A DNA stretch of 47,136 bases from Ruegeria intermedia (GCF_900129345.1 NZ_FQVK01000028.1:1-47136); one strand, 5' to 3'; shown: positions 1-8,489, numbered from the stretch's first letter. The notes: a model not told the origin generated them from the sequence alone. Translations and numbers: made by a program.

Positions 1-189
1 CGCTCCGACCCGCCGCCGCTGGACCGGGAAACCTACAAGCGGCGCAACCGGATCGAACGGTTTTTCTCAAAGCTCAAGCACTACAGGGCCATCGCAACCA
101 GATACGAGAAACATGACGCCAACTTCCTCGCCCTAGTCAAACTCGCCGCAACACGCATCTGGTTGCGCGTCTATGAGTCGTTGACCTAG
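1..189 (+). CDS. IS5-family transposase, C-terminal fragment
   Basis: The frame is open from the first base of the window and ends at TAG 187-189, giving the last 62 residues of a DDE transposase. It carries the Y-(2)-R-(3)-E-(6)-K signature of IS4/IS5-type enzymes (YKRRNRIERFFSKLK), whose glutamate is the third catalytic acid. The rest of the gene lies outside the window, so I cannot say whether it is intact. Its stop codon overlaps the stop codon of the convergent yifB gene, so no normal IS right end with a spacer and terminal repeat fits between them. The right end of the element is therefore either missing or lies inside the last codons of yifB. Confidence 0.85.
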   Translation, partial: RSDPPPLDRETYKRRNRIERFFSKLKHYRAIATRYEKHDANFLALVKLAATRIWLRVYESLT

Positions 190-1700
190 GCCGCAACCCG
201 CGCGCTGATCCTGTAGCTCAGCGCCTCGGCCACGTGGGGGCGGCGCACATCGGGCGCGCCCTCGAGATCGGCAATGGTGCGGGCCACGCGCAGAATGCGG
301 TGGTAGGCCCGCGCCGACAGGCCGAACCGCTCGGCCGCCTTGACCAGCAGGTCCTTGCCCTCGGCATCTGGTGCGGCGACCTCTTCCAGCAGATTGCCCT
401 CGATATCGGCGTTCTGGCGAATGCCGGGCGTGTCCTGAAAGCGCCGGGCCTGAACAACGCGCGCCTGTTGCACCCGCGCGGCGACGGTCACCGAGCTGTC
501 GCCGGATGGCGGCAGGTCAAGGTCGGTAAAGCCCACGGGCGGCACTTCGATCCGCAGGTCGAACCGGTCCATCAGCGGCCCCGAGATGCGGCCCAGATAG
601 TCCTCGCCGCAGACCGGCGCGCGCGAGCAGGCGCGCGACGGATCGCTGAGATATCCGCATTTGCAGGGGTTCGCCGCCGCCACAAGCATGAACCGGCAGG
701 GGTATTTCACATGGGCGTTGGCGCGGGCGACCATGACTTCGCCGGTCTCGATGGGCTGGCGCAGGGTTTCCAGAACCGTTCGCGGAAACTCGGGGAATTC
801 GTCCATGAACAGCACGCCGTTGTGGGCCAGGGAAATTTCGCCGGGTTTCGCGCCTTTTCCGCCGCCCACGATCGCCGCCATCGACGCCGTATGGTGCGGT
901 TCGCGGAACGGACGGGTCCGGCTGATGCCGCCCTCGTCCAGCATGCCGCACAGCGATTGGATCATCGAGGTCTCGAGCGCCTCGGTTGGCGTCAGCGGCG
1001 GCAGGATGCCGGGCAAGCGGGCGGCCAGCATGGATTTGCCTGACCCCGGCGTGCCGATCATGATCATGTGGTGACGGCCGGCCGCTGCGATTTCCAGCGC
1101 GCGTTTTGCCCGTTCCTGCCCCTTGACGTCACGCAGATCGCGGGTCGAGGGTTCCAACCTGACCTCGCCGGGCTGGGCGACCGGCAGGGGCGACTGGCCG
1201 GTGAAATGGCGCACGACGTCGGCCAGGGACGCGGCCCCGATCACCTGGGTCGCGTCGACCCAGGCCGCCTCGGCGCCCGACGCGCGCGGACACAGCAGTG
1301 TGCGGCCCTCGGCCGCGGCGGTCATCGCGGCGGGCAGGGCGCCGGCCACGGGCACCAACGAGCCGTCCAGCGAAAGCTCGCCCAGAGCCATGGTGCTTTC
1401 GGCAGCGTCGGCGGGCAGGATGTCGATGGCACAGAGCAGGGCCAGCGCGATCGGCAGGTCGAAATGGCTGCCCTCCTTGGGCAGATCGGCGGGCGACAGG
1501 TTGATCGTGATGCGTTTGGATGGCAGCGCAATGGCCATCGCGCCAAGCGCACTGCGTACGCGTTCGCGGGCCTCGGACACGGCCTTGTCCGGCAGCCCGA
1601 CGATCGAAAAGGCGGGCAGCCCGGGGGATACGGCGCATTGCACCTCGACCGGGCGGGCCTCGACCCCCTGAAAGGCAACGGTATGAGCGCGGGCGACCAT
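186..1700 (-). CDS. comM: YifB/ComM family Mg-chelatase-like AAA+ ATPase
   Basis: This 504-residue protein has the family layout: an N-terminal Lon-S5-like fold (about 1-170), then a Mg-chelatase AAA+ module with Walker A GTPGSGKS at 216-223, the FREPHHTAS motif, Walker B (VLFMDEFPEF) and a cysteine cluster (CKCG...C...C), then a C-terminal lid domain. In naturally transformable bacteria ComM is a hexameric helicase that promotes branch migration during integration of foreign DNA; in many other species its role is not established. The length is normal. The stop codon (186-188) overlaps that of the transposase tail, so the last few residues could be insertion-derived. The ATG at 1698-1700 begins the usual MVARAHTVAF start. 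Confidence 0.93.
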   Translation of the reverse strand: MVARAHTVAFQGVEARPVEVQCAVSPGLPAFSIVGLPDKAVSEARERVRSALGAMAIALPSKRITINLSPADLPKEGSHFDLPIALALLCAIDILPADAAESTMALGELSLDGSLVPVAGALPAAMTAAAEGRTLLCPRASGAEAAWVDATQVIGAASLADVVRHFTGQSPLPVAQPGEVRLEPSTRDLRDVKGQERAKRALEIAAAGRHHMIMIGTPGSGKSMLAARLPGILPPLTPTEALETSMIQSLCGMLDEGGISRTRPFREPHHTASMAAIVGGGKGAKPGEISLAHNGVLFMDEFPEFPRTVLETLRQPIETGEVMVARANAHVKYPCRFMLVAAANPCKCGYLSDPSRACSRAPVCGEDYLGRISGPLMDRFDLRIEVPPVGFTDLDLPPSGDSSVTVAARVQQARVVQARRFQDTPGIRQNADIEGNLLEEVAAPDAEGKDLLVKAAERFGLSARAYHRILRVARTIADLEGAPDVRRPHVAEALSYRISARVAA

Positions 1701-1764
1701 GGCAATCCTGTTATTGGTTAACGGGACCTTGCTGCCATGGCTTCGGTTTAGGAATGGTTAACGG

Positions 1765-2643
1765 TCACACCGCTTGCCGGATCATTTGCGTGAATTTCGG
1801 CCACGCTCCGGGGTCGGCCAGGGTTTTGTCGCGGCAGAAGGTGTTGCAGAAGCCCCATCGATTTCCATCCAGCTCAAGAAATGCGGTCACCGGCTTGCCG
1901 GAATAGGGGCAGAGGTCATTGACCGAAGGCCCCGCCTCAACCGCGCGGGCCGTCGAGGCCCCGCCGATCGGCCAGGGCTCGGCGTTGAGCGGCTGGTCAT
2001 AGGGGAACGGGTCGTAGTCGACAGTCAGCCCCATCGCGCGCCATTGCCGAACCGCCGGGTCTGACAACAATTCCATGCAGTAGTCGTGGCTCTGCACGGA
2101 CACGGGCAGACCGTAGCCGATGATCCGGGCTGCGACCGGCGTATAGAACACATCGGCCAGCGAATAGCGGCCGAACAACGGGCCGGACGTCGTGCCCGAG
2201 ATCTTGCGCGCATGCGCCCACAGGGTCTCGATCCGGGTCAGATCGGCGCGGGTTTCTCCAGACGGCTCGAACCCTTTCCAGCGGTGTTTGAGTTGCATGG
2301 GGCAGGCCGACCGCAGCGCGTGGAACCCGGCGACCATCTCGGCACACAGCCAACGGGCGGTTGCGCGAGCGGCGGCGTCTTGCGGCCAAAGCCCGGCATC
2401 GGGGTGGCGTTCGGCGAGCGTCTCGGCCATGGCGTGGCTTTCGCCGACCACCGTGCCGTCGGGCAGGCGCAGCGCAGGGACCAGACGGGCCGGGGCCAGC
2501 GGCTGCATGTCCCGGGCCATCGTGTCCGAATACAGGCCGATCATGTGGGTCGTGCAGGGCAGGCCAAATTTTTCCAGCATCAGCCAGCCGCGCATGGACC
2601 AGCTGGAAAACAGGCGGTCCCCGATGAAAAGGTCATATGTCAT
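1765..2643 (-). CDS. Glutathione S-transferase with C-terminal YHS-like cysteine domain
   Basis: The protein has 292 residues, well above the roughly 200-230 of a simple GST. Residues 1-80 look like the thioredoxin-fold domain, with SSWSMRGW near the active-site region and the glutathione-contacting GESHAMAE segment at 68-75. Residues 90-205 form the helical C-terminal GST domain. After a linker, residues 240-292 carry C245-P-Y-S-G-K, then F-C266-N-x-x-C270-R-D-K and a following ADP segment. This resembles the YHS/TRASH metal-binding fold (C...FC...C). The fusion suggests a metal or redox sensing add-on to a conjugating enzyme, but the substrate is unknown. It stands alone on the minus strand between yifB and the cobU pair. 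Confidence 0.82.
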   Translation of the reverse strand: MTYDLFIGDRLFSSWSMRGWLMLEKFGLPCTTHMIGLYSDTMARDMQPLAPARLVPALRLPDGTVVGESHAMAETLAERHPDAGLWPQDAAARATARWLCAEMVAGFHALRSACPMQLKHRWKGFEPSGETRADLTRIETLWAHARKISGTTSGPLFGRYSLADVFYTPVAARIIGYGLPVSVQSHDYCMELLSDPAVRQWRAMGLTVDYDPFPYDQPLNAEPWPIGGASTARAVEAGPSVNDLCPYSGKPVTAFLELDGNRWGFCNTFCRDKTLADPGAWPKFTQMIRQAV

Positions 2644-2701
2644 GGCTCAAGGATGGCCGAACGCCTGACATCGGTAAAACGCTGAATTGTGTGCCCCGTG
2701 T

Positions 2702-3280
2702 TCACGGAAGATGATTGATCCGGCCGGTCGACCAGGTTTTGCCGTCAAAGGCCAGCTCGGTCACCGACAGGTTGTCGATGCGATGGGCGAAGGTCTGTTG
2801 CGCGTTCAGGTCAAGGGCACGCTGTAGCTGGGTCAGGATCACGCCGAAATGGGCCACGATGATCAGATCAGCCCCGGTATACGTATCAATCAGCCCGTCG
2901 ATGGCCGCGTCGACCCGCGCGCGGACCGCGTTCCAGCTTTCGCCGTTGGGCGGGCGTACGTCGCCGGGGCTGTCCCAATAGGCAAATGCCAGTTCGGGGT
3001 CTTCGGCCTCGATCTCGGCGAAGGCGCGCATCTCCCACGTGCCGAAATGGATCTCGCGCAGGTCGGGATGGTGCGGCAGGCGGCGGCGCGTGCCTTGAAT
3101 GGCCGTGGCCGTATCCGCGGCGCGCGACAGGTCCGACGAAATGACCAGCGCATCCCGCGGCAGGTGGTCATGCAGGCGCGCGAGGGCCGCGTGGTCGCTC
3201 AGGTCGGCGGGAATATCGGACCAGCCCACCATCGTTTTGGCACGGGTCGGGCCGTGGCGGACAAGATGCAACCGGGTCAC
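2702..3280 (-). CDS. cobC: Histidine phosphatase family protein, probable alpha-ribazole phosphatase
   Basis: This 192-residue protein has the phosphoglycerate-mutase-type fold: LVRHGPT near the N terminus (catalytic H9), the acid-base segment DLREIHFG and the second histidine in IIVAHFG. The start is GTG at 3278-3280 and overlaps the stop of cobU by four bases (GTGA), so the two are translationally coupled. CobC-type enzymes remove the 5-prime phosphate of alpha-ribazole or cobalamin phosphate in nucleotide-loop assembly, the pathway in which CobU also acts. The family is broad, so the assignment to CobC rests on the neighbour more than on the sequence. Confidence 0.75.
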   Translation of the reverse strand: MTRLHLVRHGPTRAKTMVGWSDIPADLSDHAALARLHDHLPRDALVISSDLSRAADTATAIQGTRRRLPHHPDLREIHFGTWEMRAFAEIEAEDPELAFAYWDSPGDVRPPNGESWNAVRARVDAAIDGLIDTYTGADLIIVAHFGVILTQLQRALDLNAQQTFAHRIDNLSVTELAFDGKTWSTGRINHLP

Positions 3281-3798
3281 GGCAACTGGCCTTTCAAAAC
3301 CTGCGGCAGTCCCGCGATGACCTGAACCACAAGGTCGGCTTGGGCGGCGAGAGCGATGTTCAGTCGCCCTTGCGCCTCGCGGAATTTGCGGGCCAGCGCA
3401 TTGTCGGGAACGATACCGTGCCCAACCTCGTTCGAGACGATCACGATCTGCGCGGGGCAGGCCCGCAAAGCGGCCAGAAGGGCGGCCTGTTCCTGTTCAA
3501 GATCGCTGTCGGCCAGCAGGTGATTGCTGAGCCACATCGTGGCGCACTCGATCAGACAGACCTGATCCGGGCTCAGCCCCGCCAGCGCCGGGCGCAGGTC
3601 CACCGGGGCTTCGATCGTGTGCCAGCCGTCGCCTCTTTGATCCACATGGCGCCTGATTTTTAGGCGCATCTCATCATCAAACACTTGTGATGTTGCCAGG
3701 TAGATGCGGGTTTTTCCTGTTGAAACAACGAGTTGCTCGGCAAATGCAGATTTTCCCGATGCCGCGCCACCCAGCACAAAGGTTAAATCGGGATGCAT
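3277..3798 (-). CDS. cobU: Bifunctional adenosylcobinamide kinase / adenosylcobinamide-phosphate guanylyltransferase
   Basis: At 173 residues this is the normal CobU/CobP length. The P-loop GGAASGKS lies at 10-17, next to the FVLGG start typical of the family, and GDGWHTIEAP contains the histidine (about H59) that is guanylylated in this family. CNEVG-like SNEVGHGIVPDN and the C-terminal FREAQGRLN segment are also characteristic. The enzyme phosphorylates adenosylcobinamide and then transfers GMP to it, late in cobalamin synthesis or salvage. It is the first gene of a two-gene minus-strand unit with the phosphatase downstream. No other cob genes lie in this window. The ATG at 3796-3798 is about 100 bp from the divergent rpoH2 start. 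Confidence 0.93.
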   Translation of the reverse strand: MHPDLTFVLGGAASGKSAFAEQLVVSTGKTRIYLATSQVFDDEMRLKIRRHVDQRGDGWHTIEAPVDLRPALAGLSPDQVCLIECATMWLSNHLLADSDLEQEQAALLAALRACPAQIVIVSNEVGHGIVPDNALARKFREAQGRLNIALAAQADLVVQVIAGLPQVLKGQLP

Positions 3799-3816
3799 TT
3801 TTGACTACCTTTACAG

Positions 3817-3846
3817 TGATCCACCCGGTGCGCCCTTGCGTATCGA
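3817..3846 (+). promoter_or_regulatory. Candidate RpoE (ECF, ChrR-type) promoter of rpoH2
   Basis: TGATCC at 3817-3822 is followed after exactly 18 bases by TATCGA at 3841-3846. From memory, the singlet-oxygen sigma factor RpoE of Rhodobacter sphaeroides uses a TGATCC-type -35 with a TA-rich -10 at about this spacing, and rpoHII is one of its direct targets. The expected start near 3853 leaves a leader of about 45 bases before the ATG at 3900. Only the -35 is a strong match. Confidence 0.5.
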
Positions 3847-3899
3847 CCATACGTCGGCAAGGCAAGACCGGCGGCGCCTACGACAGATGGGAGAGCTGC

Positions 3900-4778
3900 A
3901 TGGCACTGGATAACCCGAACGACTTCTCGATGTCCCGGCAGGCTATGAAAGCCGAATTGCTGGATGCGGAAACCGAATTGCGCCTGGCTTATGCCTGGCG
4001 CGACGAGCGCGACGAACAGGCCCTTCACCGGTTGATAACGGCCTATATGCGTCTGGCCATTTCAATGGCGGCGAAGTTCAAACGCTATGGCGCGCCGATG
4101 AATGATCTGATCCAAGAGGCCGGGCTTGGCTTGATGAAGGCCGCCGACAAGTTCGACCCGGATCGCGGGGTCCGATTTTCGACCTATGCTGTGTGGTGGA
4201 TCAAGGCCAGCATTCAGGATTACGTGATGCGCAACTGGTCGATGGTGCGGACCGGTTCGACCTCGTCCCAGAAATCCCTGTTTTTCAACATGCGGCGCGT
4301 GCAGGCGCGGCTGGAGCGTGAAGCCGCGTCCGATGGTGTGGAACTGGACCGCCACCAGCTGCACCAGATGATCGCGGCCGAGATCGGTGTTCCGCTGCGA
4401 GATGTCGAAATGATGCATGGCCGGCTGGCCGGGTCCGATTTTTCTCTGAACGCCGTGCAGTCGGCCGACGAGGATGGTCGCGAATGGATCGACGCGCTGG
4501 AGGATGACAGCACGCAGGCCGCCGAACTGGTGGAACACGGACACGACATCCGCCAACTGCGGGAGTGGCTGATCACGGCGATGCAGGCGCTGAACGACAG
4601 GGAACGGTTCATCGTGCGCGAGCGAAAACTGCGCGACCCGGCGCGGACGCTGGAAAGCCTGGGCCAGGAACTGGGCCTGTCGAAAGAGCGCGTGCGCCAG
4701 CTCGAGGCGGCGGCTTTCGTGAAAATGCGCAAGAGCCTTGAAGGGCAATCGCGCGAGGTGCAACACTTCTTCGCATGA
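3900..4778 (+). CDS. rpoH2: RNA polymerase sigma-32 type factor, RpoH2 class
   Basis: The 292-residue product is a full-length sigma-70 family protein. It has region 2 (LITAYMRLAISMAAKF, then DLIQEAGLGLMKAADKFDP and RFSTYAVWWIKASIQDYVM, about 45-110), the RpoH box QKSLFFNMRR just after it, and region 4 with a helix-turn-helix (LESLGQELGLSKERVRQLE). I chose the ATG at 3900 because GGGAGAG lies just upstream and the protein then begins at the normal point; the longer frame has no homologous extension. RpoH2 proteins of Rhodobacterales act in photo-oxidative and general stress, often under RpoE. The gene overlaps the downstream ChaN-like gene by four bases (ATGA). Confidence 0.9.
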   Translation: MALDNPNDFSMSRQAMKAELLDAETELRLAYAWRDERDEQALHRLITAYMRLAISMAAKFKRYGAPMNDLIQEAGLGLMKAADKFDPDRGVRFSTYAVWWIKASIQDYVMRNWSMVRTGSTSSQKSLFFNMRRVQARLEREAASDGVELDRHQLHQMIAAEIGVPLRDVEMMHGRLAGSDFSLNAVQSADEDGREWIDALEDDSTQAAELVEHGHDIRQLREWLITAMQALNDRERFIVRERKLRDPARTLESLGQELGLSKERVRQLEAAAFVKMRKSLEGQSREVQHFFA

Positions 4779-5599
4779 GATTTCTTGCGATTCTGACGGC
4801 GGCTGCCGTTTCCCTCACCGGTATGGCGCGCATGGCGGCGGCCGGTGAATACATTCCCGGCGACGTTCTGGCCCAGATGAAAGAGGCCGATGTGGTCATC
4901 CTGGGTGAGGTTCACGACAACCCGCGCCATCACCTGGTGCAGACCGAGGCGATCGCGGCGATCCAGCCGTCGGCCGTGGTTTGGGAAATGGTCACCGAAG
5001 AGGGCGCGCAGCGCCTGGCGCAGACGGCTGCGTCCAACCCCGAGGAACTGTCGCGCATCCTGCGCTGGGCCGAATCCGGCTGGCCACCGCTCAGCATGTA
5101 TTATCCGGTTTTTCAGGCGTCGGACGCGCCGGTCTATGGGGCGATGGTGCCCCGTGCGGCGGCCCGGGCCGCGATGGAGCGCGGGGCCGCGACCGCGCTG
5201 GGCGCCGATGCGGCGCGATACGGCCTGACCGTGCCGCTGGCCCCCGAGGATCAGGCCGCGCGCGAGTCCGAGCAGCAGGCAGCCCACTGCAACGCCATGC
5301 CTGCCGAGATTTTGCCACAGCTGGTCGCCATCCAACGCCTGCGCGATGCGGTTCTGGCCCGCGCCATCCTGCGCGCGATGGATGAGACCGGCGGACCGGT
5401 GGCGGTGATCACGGGCAATGGTCATGCGCGCAAGGATCAGGGCATTCCGACCTTCCTGGCGCGCTTGCGACCGGGGCTGAAGCTGTTCGTGCTGGGGCAG
5501 GCCGAAGACGGTGCGCTGACCGGTCAATTCGATGCGGTGATCGACAGCCCCGCCGCCGAACGCGAGGACCCCTGCAAGGCGTTCGAGACTCAGGATTAA
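4775..5599 (+). CDS. ChaN-like (COG3016) exported protein
   Basis: The 274-residue protein starts with a signal peptide (MRFLAILTAAAVSLTGMARM, likely cut after AAAG) but shows no lipobox cysteine, so it is probably a soluble periplasmic protein and not a lipoprotein. VVILGEVHDNPRHH is the hallmark of the ChaN/DUF399 family, whose structurally known member from Campylobacter binds haem as a dimer. VAVITGNGHARKDQG near 210-225 is the second conserved block. It overlaps rpoH2 by four bases and so should be co-expressed with the stress sigma factor. A role in haem or iron handling under oxidative stress is an inference. Confidence 0.8.
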   Translation: MRFLAILTAAAVSLTGMARMAAAGEYIPGDVLAQMKEADVVILGEVHDNPRHHLVQTEAIAAIQPSAVVWEMVTEEGAQRLAQTAASNPEELSRILRWAESGWPPLSMYYPVFQASDAPVYGAMVPRAAARAAMERGAATALGADAARYGLTVPLAPEDQAARESEQQAAHCNAMPAEILPQLVAIQRLRDAVLARAILRAMDETGGPVAVITGNGHARKDQGIPTFLARLRPGLKLFVLGQAEDGALTGQFDAVIDSPAAEREDPCKAFETQD

Positions 5600-5663
5600 C
5601 CGCTGGAACTTGGGCCATGCGTGGCATAGTGTCGGGTCCGACTGCGACCGGGAAAGGCTGAAC

Positions 5664-6860
5664 ATGCTGGCATCCAAACGGATTCTCCTGATCATCGGCG
5701 GAGGCATCGCGGCCTACAAGTCGCTCGACCTGATCCGCCGCCTGCGCGAGCGGGGCGCCTCGGTCACTCCGGTCCTGACCCGCGCGGCCGAGGAATTCGT
5801 GACCCCGCTTTCGGTGGCGGCTCTGGCCGGGGAAAAGGCCTATCGCGATCTGTTCGACCTGACGGATGAGGCCGAGATGGGGCACATCCAACTGTCGCGT
5901 TCGGCCGATCTGGTGGTGGTCGCGCCCGCGACGGCCGATCTGATGGGCAAGATGGCCGGGGGGCTGGCCAACGATCTGGCCTCGACCCTGTTGATGGCGA
6001 CGGACACGCCGGTTCTGTGCGCGCCGGCGATGAACGTGCGGATGTGGACCCACTCGGCGACCCAACGCAACCACCGTCAGTTGATCGCCGACGGGGTTCG
6101 GTTCGTGGGGCCGAACGATGGCGACATGGCCTGCGGCGAATACGGGCCCGGGCGGATGTCCGAGCCGCTGGAGATCGTCGCGGCGGTCGAGGCGGCGCTG
6201 GCGGACGGTCCGTTGACGGGCAAGCGGATTCTGGTGACCTCGGGGCCGACGCACGAGCCGATCGACCCGGTGCGGTACATCGCCAACCGGTCCTCGGGCG
6301 CGCAGGGCACCGCGATTGCCCGGGCTCTGGCGGCGCTCGGGGCCGAGGTGGTCTTTGTCACCGGTCCCGCCGAGGTGCCGCCGCCTGACGGCGTGCAGGT
6401 GGTGCGTGTCGAGACCGCGCAGCAGATGTCGGATGCGGTGGATGCCGCCTTGCCGGTGGATGCGGGCGTGTTTGCGGCCGCGGTGGCCGACTGGCGCGTT
6501 GACAGGGCCTCGGATCGCAAGCTCAAGAAAAGCCGCGATGGCACGCCCGCGCTGGAGTTTGCCGAGAACCCGGACATTCTCAAGCGTGTGTCGCACATGG
6601 GAACCGGCCGGCCCGCCTTGGTCGTGGGTTTCGCCGCCGAGACTGACGACGTGATCGCCCATGCAACCGCCAAACGGGCGCGCAAGGGGTGTGACTGGAT
6701 CGTGGCCAATGACGTCAGCCCGGCGACGGGGATCATGGGCGGGCCCGAGAACGCGGTTGTTCTGATCTCGGACGCAGGCGCCGAGGAATGGCCGCGCATG
6801 GGCAAGGACGCGGTGGCCGCGCAGTTGGCGGAACGGATTGCGGCGGCTTTGGCCGGGTGA
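5664..6860 (+). CDS. coaBC: Bifunctional phosphopantothenoylcysteine decarboxylase / phosphopantothenate-cysteine ligase
   Basis: The product has 398 residues, the usual CoaBC size. The N-terminal FMN-dependent decarboxylase part has ILLIIGGGIAAYKSLDL and the active-site PAMNVRMW motif. The C-terminal ligase part (from about residue 188) has RILVTSGPTHEPIDPVRYI, NRSSGAQGTAIARAL and the KLKKS lysine motif. The two domains make 4-phosphopantetheine from phosphopantothenate, cysteine and CTP in coenzyme A synthesis. I chose ATG 5664, preceded by GGAAAGG, in preference to an upstream TTG because the family start MLASKRILL fits. The frequent partner gene dut follows 45 bp downstream. Confidence 0.95.
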   Translation: MLASKRILLIIGGGIAAYKSLDLIRRLRERGASVTPVLTRAAEEFVTPLSVAALAGEKAYRDLFDLTDEAEMGHIQLSRSADLVVVAPATADLMGKMAGGLANDLASTLLMATDTPVLCAPAMNVRMWTHSATQRNHRQLIADGVRFVGPNDGDMACGEYGPGRMSEPLEIVAAVEAALADGPLTGKRILVTSGPTHEPIDPVRYIANRSSGAQGTAIARALAALGAEVVFVTGPAEVPPPDGVQVVRVETAQQMSDAVDAALPVDAGVFAAAVADWRVDRASDRKLKKSRDGTPALEFAENPDILKRVSHMGTGRPALVVGFAAETDDVIAHATAKRARKGCDWIVANDVSPATGIMGGPENAVVLISDAGAEEWPRMGKDAVAAQLAERIAAALAG

Positions 6861-6905
6861 CCGGCCCGTTGCAGGTGCACGCAGTTGGAAAACGAGGGGG
6901 CAGCG

Positions 6906-7361
6906 ATGGTGGCAATTCGGGTGATCCGGGAAGACGGGGCCGATCCGGCGGTTGCATTGCCGTCCTATGAAACGGCCGGCGCCGCCGGTGCGGACGTGCG
7001 GGCCAACCTGCCGGATCGGGGCCAAATCGTTCTGATGCCCGGAGAGCGCGCCCTGGTGCCGACCGGCCTGCGGATCGAGATACCGGATGGCTATGAGGTG
7101 CAGGTCCGCCCGCGTTCGGGGCTTGCGTTGAAACATGGGATCACGCTGCCCAACGCGCCGGGCACGATCGACAGCGACTATCGCGGCCCGCTGGGGGTGA
7201 TCGTGTTGAACGCGGGGCAGGACCGGTTCGAGATCGCCCATGGCGACCGGATCGCGCAGCTGGTCGTCGCGCCGGTCGTGCAGGCCCGGTTCGAGCTGAC
7301 CGGCCACCTGCGGCAGACGGAACGCGGAGCCGGTGGGTTCGGATCCACCGGGCGCAGCTGA
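6906..7361 (+). CDS. dut: Deoxyuridine 5-prime-triphosphate nucleotidohydrolase (dUTPase)
   Basis: The 151-residue trimeric dUTPase has its conserved motifs in order: [11 protein letters not shown], then [28 protein letters not shown] with the catalytic aspartate, and the C-terminal glycine-rich arm [11 protein letters not shown] that closes over the active site. It hydrolyses dUTP to dUMP and keeps uracil out of DNA. ATG 6906 is chosen because GAGGGGGCAGCG precedes it; the frame also extends to a TTG at 6885. The last base of the TGA stop is the first base of the next ATG, so translation of dut and moeB is probably coupled. Confidence 0.95.
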   Translation: MVAIRVIREDGADPAVALPSYETAGAAGADVRANLPDRGQIVLMPGERALVPTGLRIEIPDGYEVQVRPRSGLALKHGITLPNAPGTIDSDYRGPLGVIVLNAGQDRFEIAHGDRIAQLVVAPVVQARFELTGHLRQTERGAGGFGSTGRS

Positions 7362-8407
7362 TGCTGTTGGTCCTGATCCTGGCGGTGGGGCTGTGGGGGC
7401 TGGGCTATCTGGCCGGCGCCTCCCGCACCGCGCGATGGGTCTCGGTTCTGGTTCTGATGGCGGGGGTCGTGCTGTCGCATCTGGTTCTGCCCGATGGCCA
7501 CCCGGTCCGCCTGGCCACCGGCGGGTCGGCCGCGATGTGGTTGATTTTGGTGGGGGCGGCGGCTTTGGCGGCGGGGTATGGCGCTATCGTGAAAGCGTTG
7601 CACCGTCGTGCACATGCGGTGCAGGCCGAGCCTGCGCCCGCCCCGGCCGGGCAGTTCAGCCAGACCGAACTGGAACGCTATGCCCGCCACATCGTCCTGC
7701 GCGAGCTGGGCGGACCGGGCCAGAAACGCATGAAGACGGCGCGCGTGCTGGTGATCGGCGCCGGGGGGCTGGGCGCGCCGGCCTTGCAATATCTGGCCGC
7801 CGCGGGTGTCGGCACGATCGGGGTGATCGACGACGACGTGGTCGAAAACGCCAACCTGCAGCGGCAGGTGATCCATCGCGATCCCGACATAGGCATGCCC
7901 AAGGTGTTTTCCGCGCAGCAGGCGATGGTGGCGCAGAACCCCAACGTCATCGTGCGCCCCTATCACCGCCGCCTGACCGAGGAGATCGCCGCCGAGCTGT
8001 TTTCAGACTATGACCTGATCCTCGACGGCACCGACAATTTCGACACCCGGTACTTGGTCAACCGCACAGCCGTGGCGCTGGGCAAACCGCTGATCTCGGG
8101 CGCGCTGTCGCAGTGGGAGGGACAGCTGAGCGTGTTCGATCCGGCCAGCGGTGCGCCTTGTTACCAATGCATCTTCCCCGAGGCTCCGGCCCCGGGTCTC
8201 GCGCCATCCTGCGCCGAGGCCGGGGTGATCGGGCCGCTGCCCGGTGTGGTGGGCGCGATGATGGCGGTCGAGGCGATCAAGGTGATCACCGGTGCCGGGC
8301 AGGCCCTGCGCGGCGATATGCTGATCTATGACGCGCTATACGGCGAAAGCCGCAAGATCACCCTGTCACGGCGCGCCGATTGCCCCGTCTGCGGGCGATC
8401 GGGCTGA
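7361..8407 (+). CDS. moeB: Membrane-anchored MoeB/ThiF/HesA family adenylyltransferase
   Basis: Residues 98-348 are a complete E1-like enzyme: ERYARHIVLRELGGPGQ, the nucleotide-binding GAGGLGAP (133-140), GTDNFDTRYLVN, and two zinc-binding CxxC pairs, CYQCIFPE and CPVCG at the C terminus. Such enzymes adenylate the C-terminal glycine of MoaD or ThiS before sulfur transfer. Residues 1-80 are an added hydrophobic segment with about three predicted transmembrane helices (1-19, 25-45, 56-78) and a Pro/Ala linker. This would place the enzyme at the membrane, which is unusual for the soluble E. coli prototype. The gene overlaps dut by one base. The exact carrier-protein partner cannot be told from sequence. 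Confidence 0.88.
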   Translation: MLLVLILAVGLWGLGYLAGASRTARWVSVLVLMAGVVLSHLVLPDGHPVRLATGGSAAMWLILVGAAALAAGYGAIVKALHRRAHAVQAEPAPAPAGQFSQTELERYARHIVLRELGGPGQKRMKTARVLVIGAGGLGAPALQYLAAAGVGTIGVIDDDVVENANLQRQVIHRDPDIGMPKVFSAQQAMVAQNPNVIVRPYHRRLTEEIAAELFSDYDLILDGTDNFDTRYLVNRTAVALGKPLISGALSQWEGQLSVFDPASGAPCYQCIFPEAPAPGLAPSCAEAGVIGPLPGVVGAMMAVEAIKVITGAGQALRGDMLIYDALYGESRKITLSRRADCPVCGRSG

Positions 8408-8489
8408 AAGCACCCGTTCCAGAAACCTGGCGTCCGCCTCTGGACGATCCTGGCCGCTATTCCTAGCTTGACGCTCGAAGGAGTATTCG

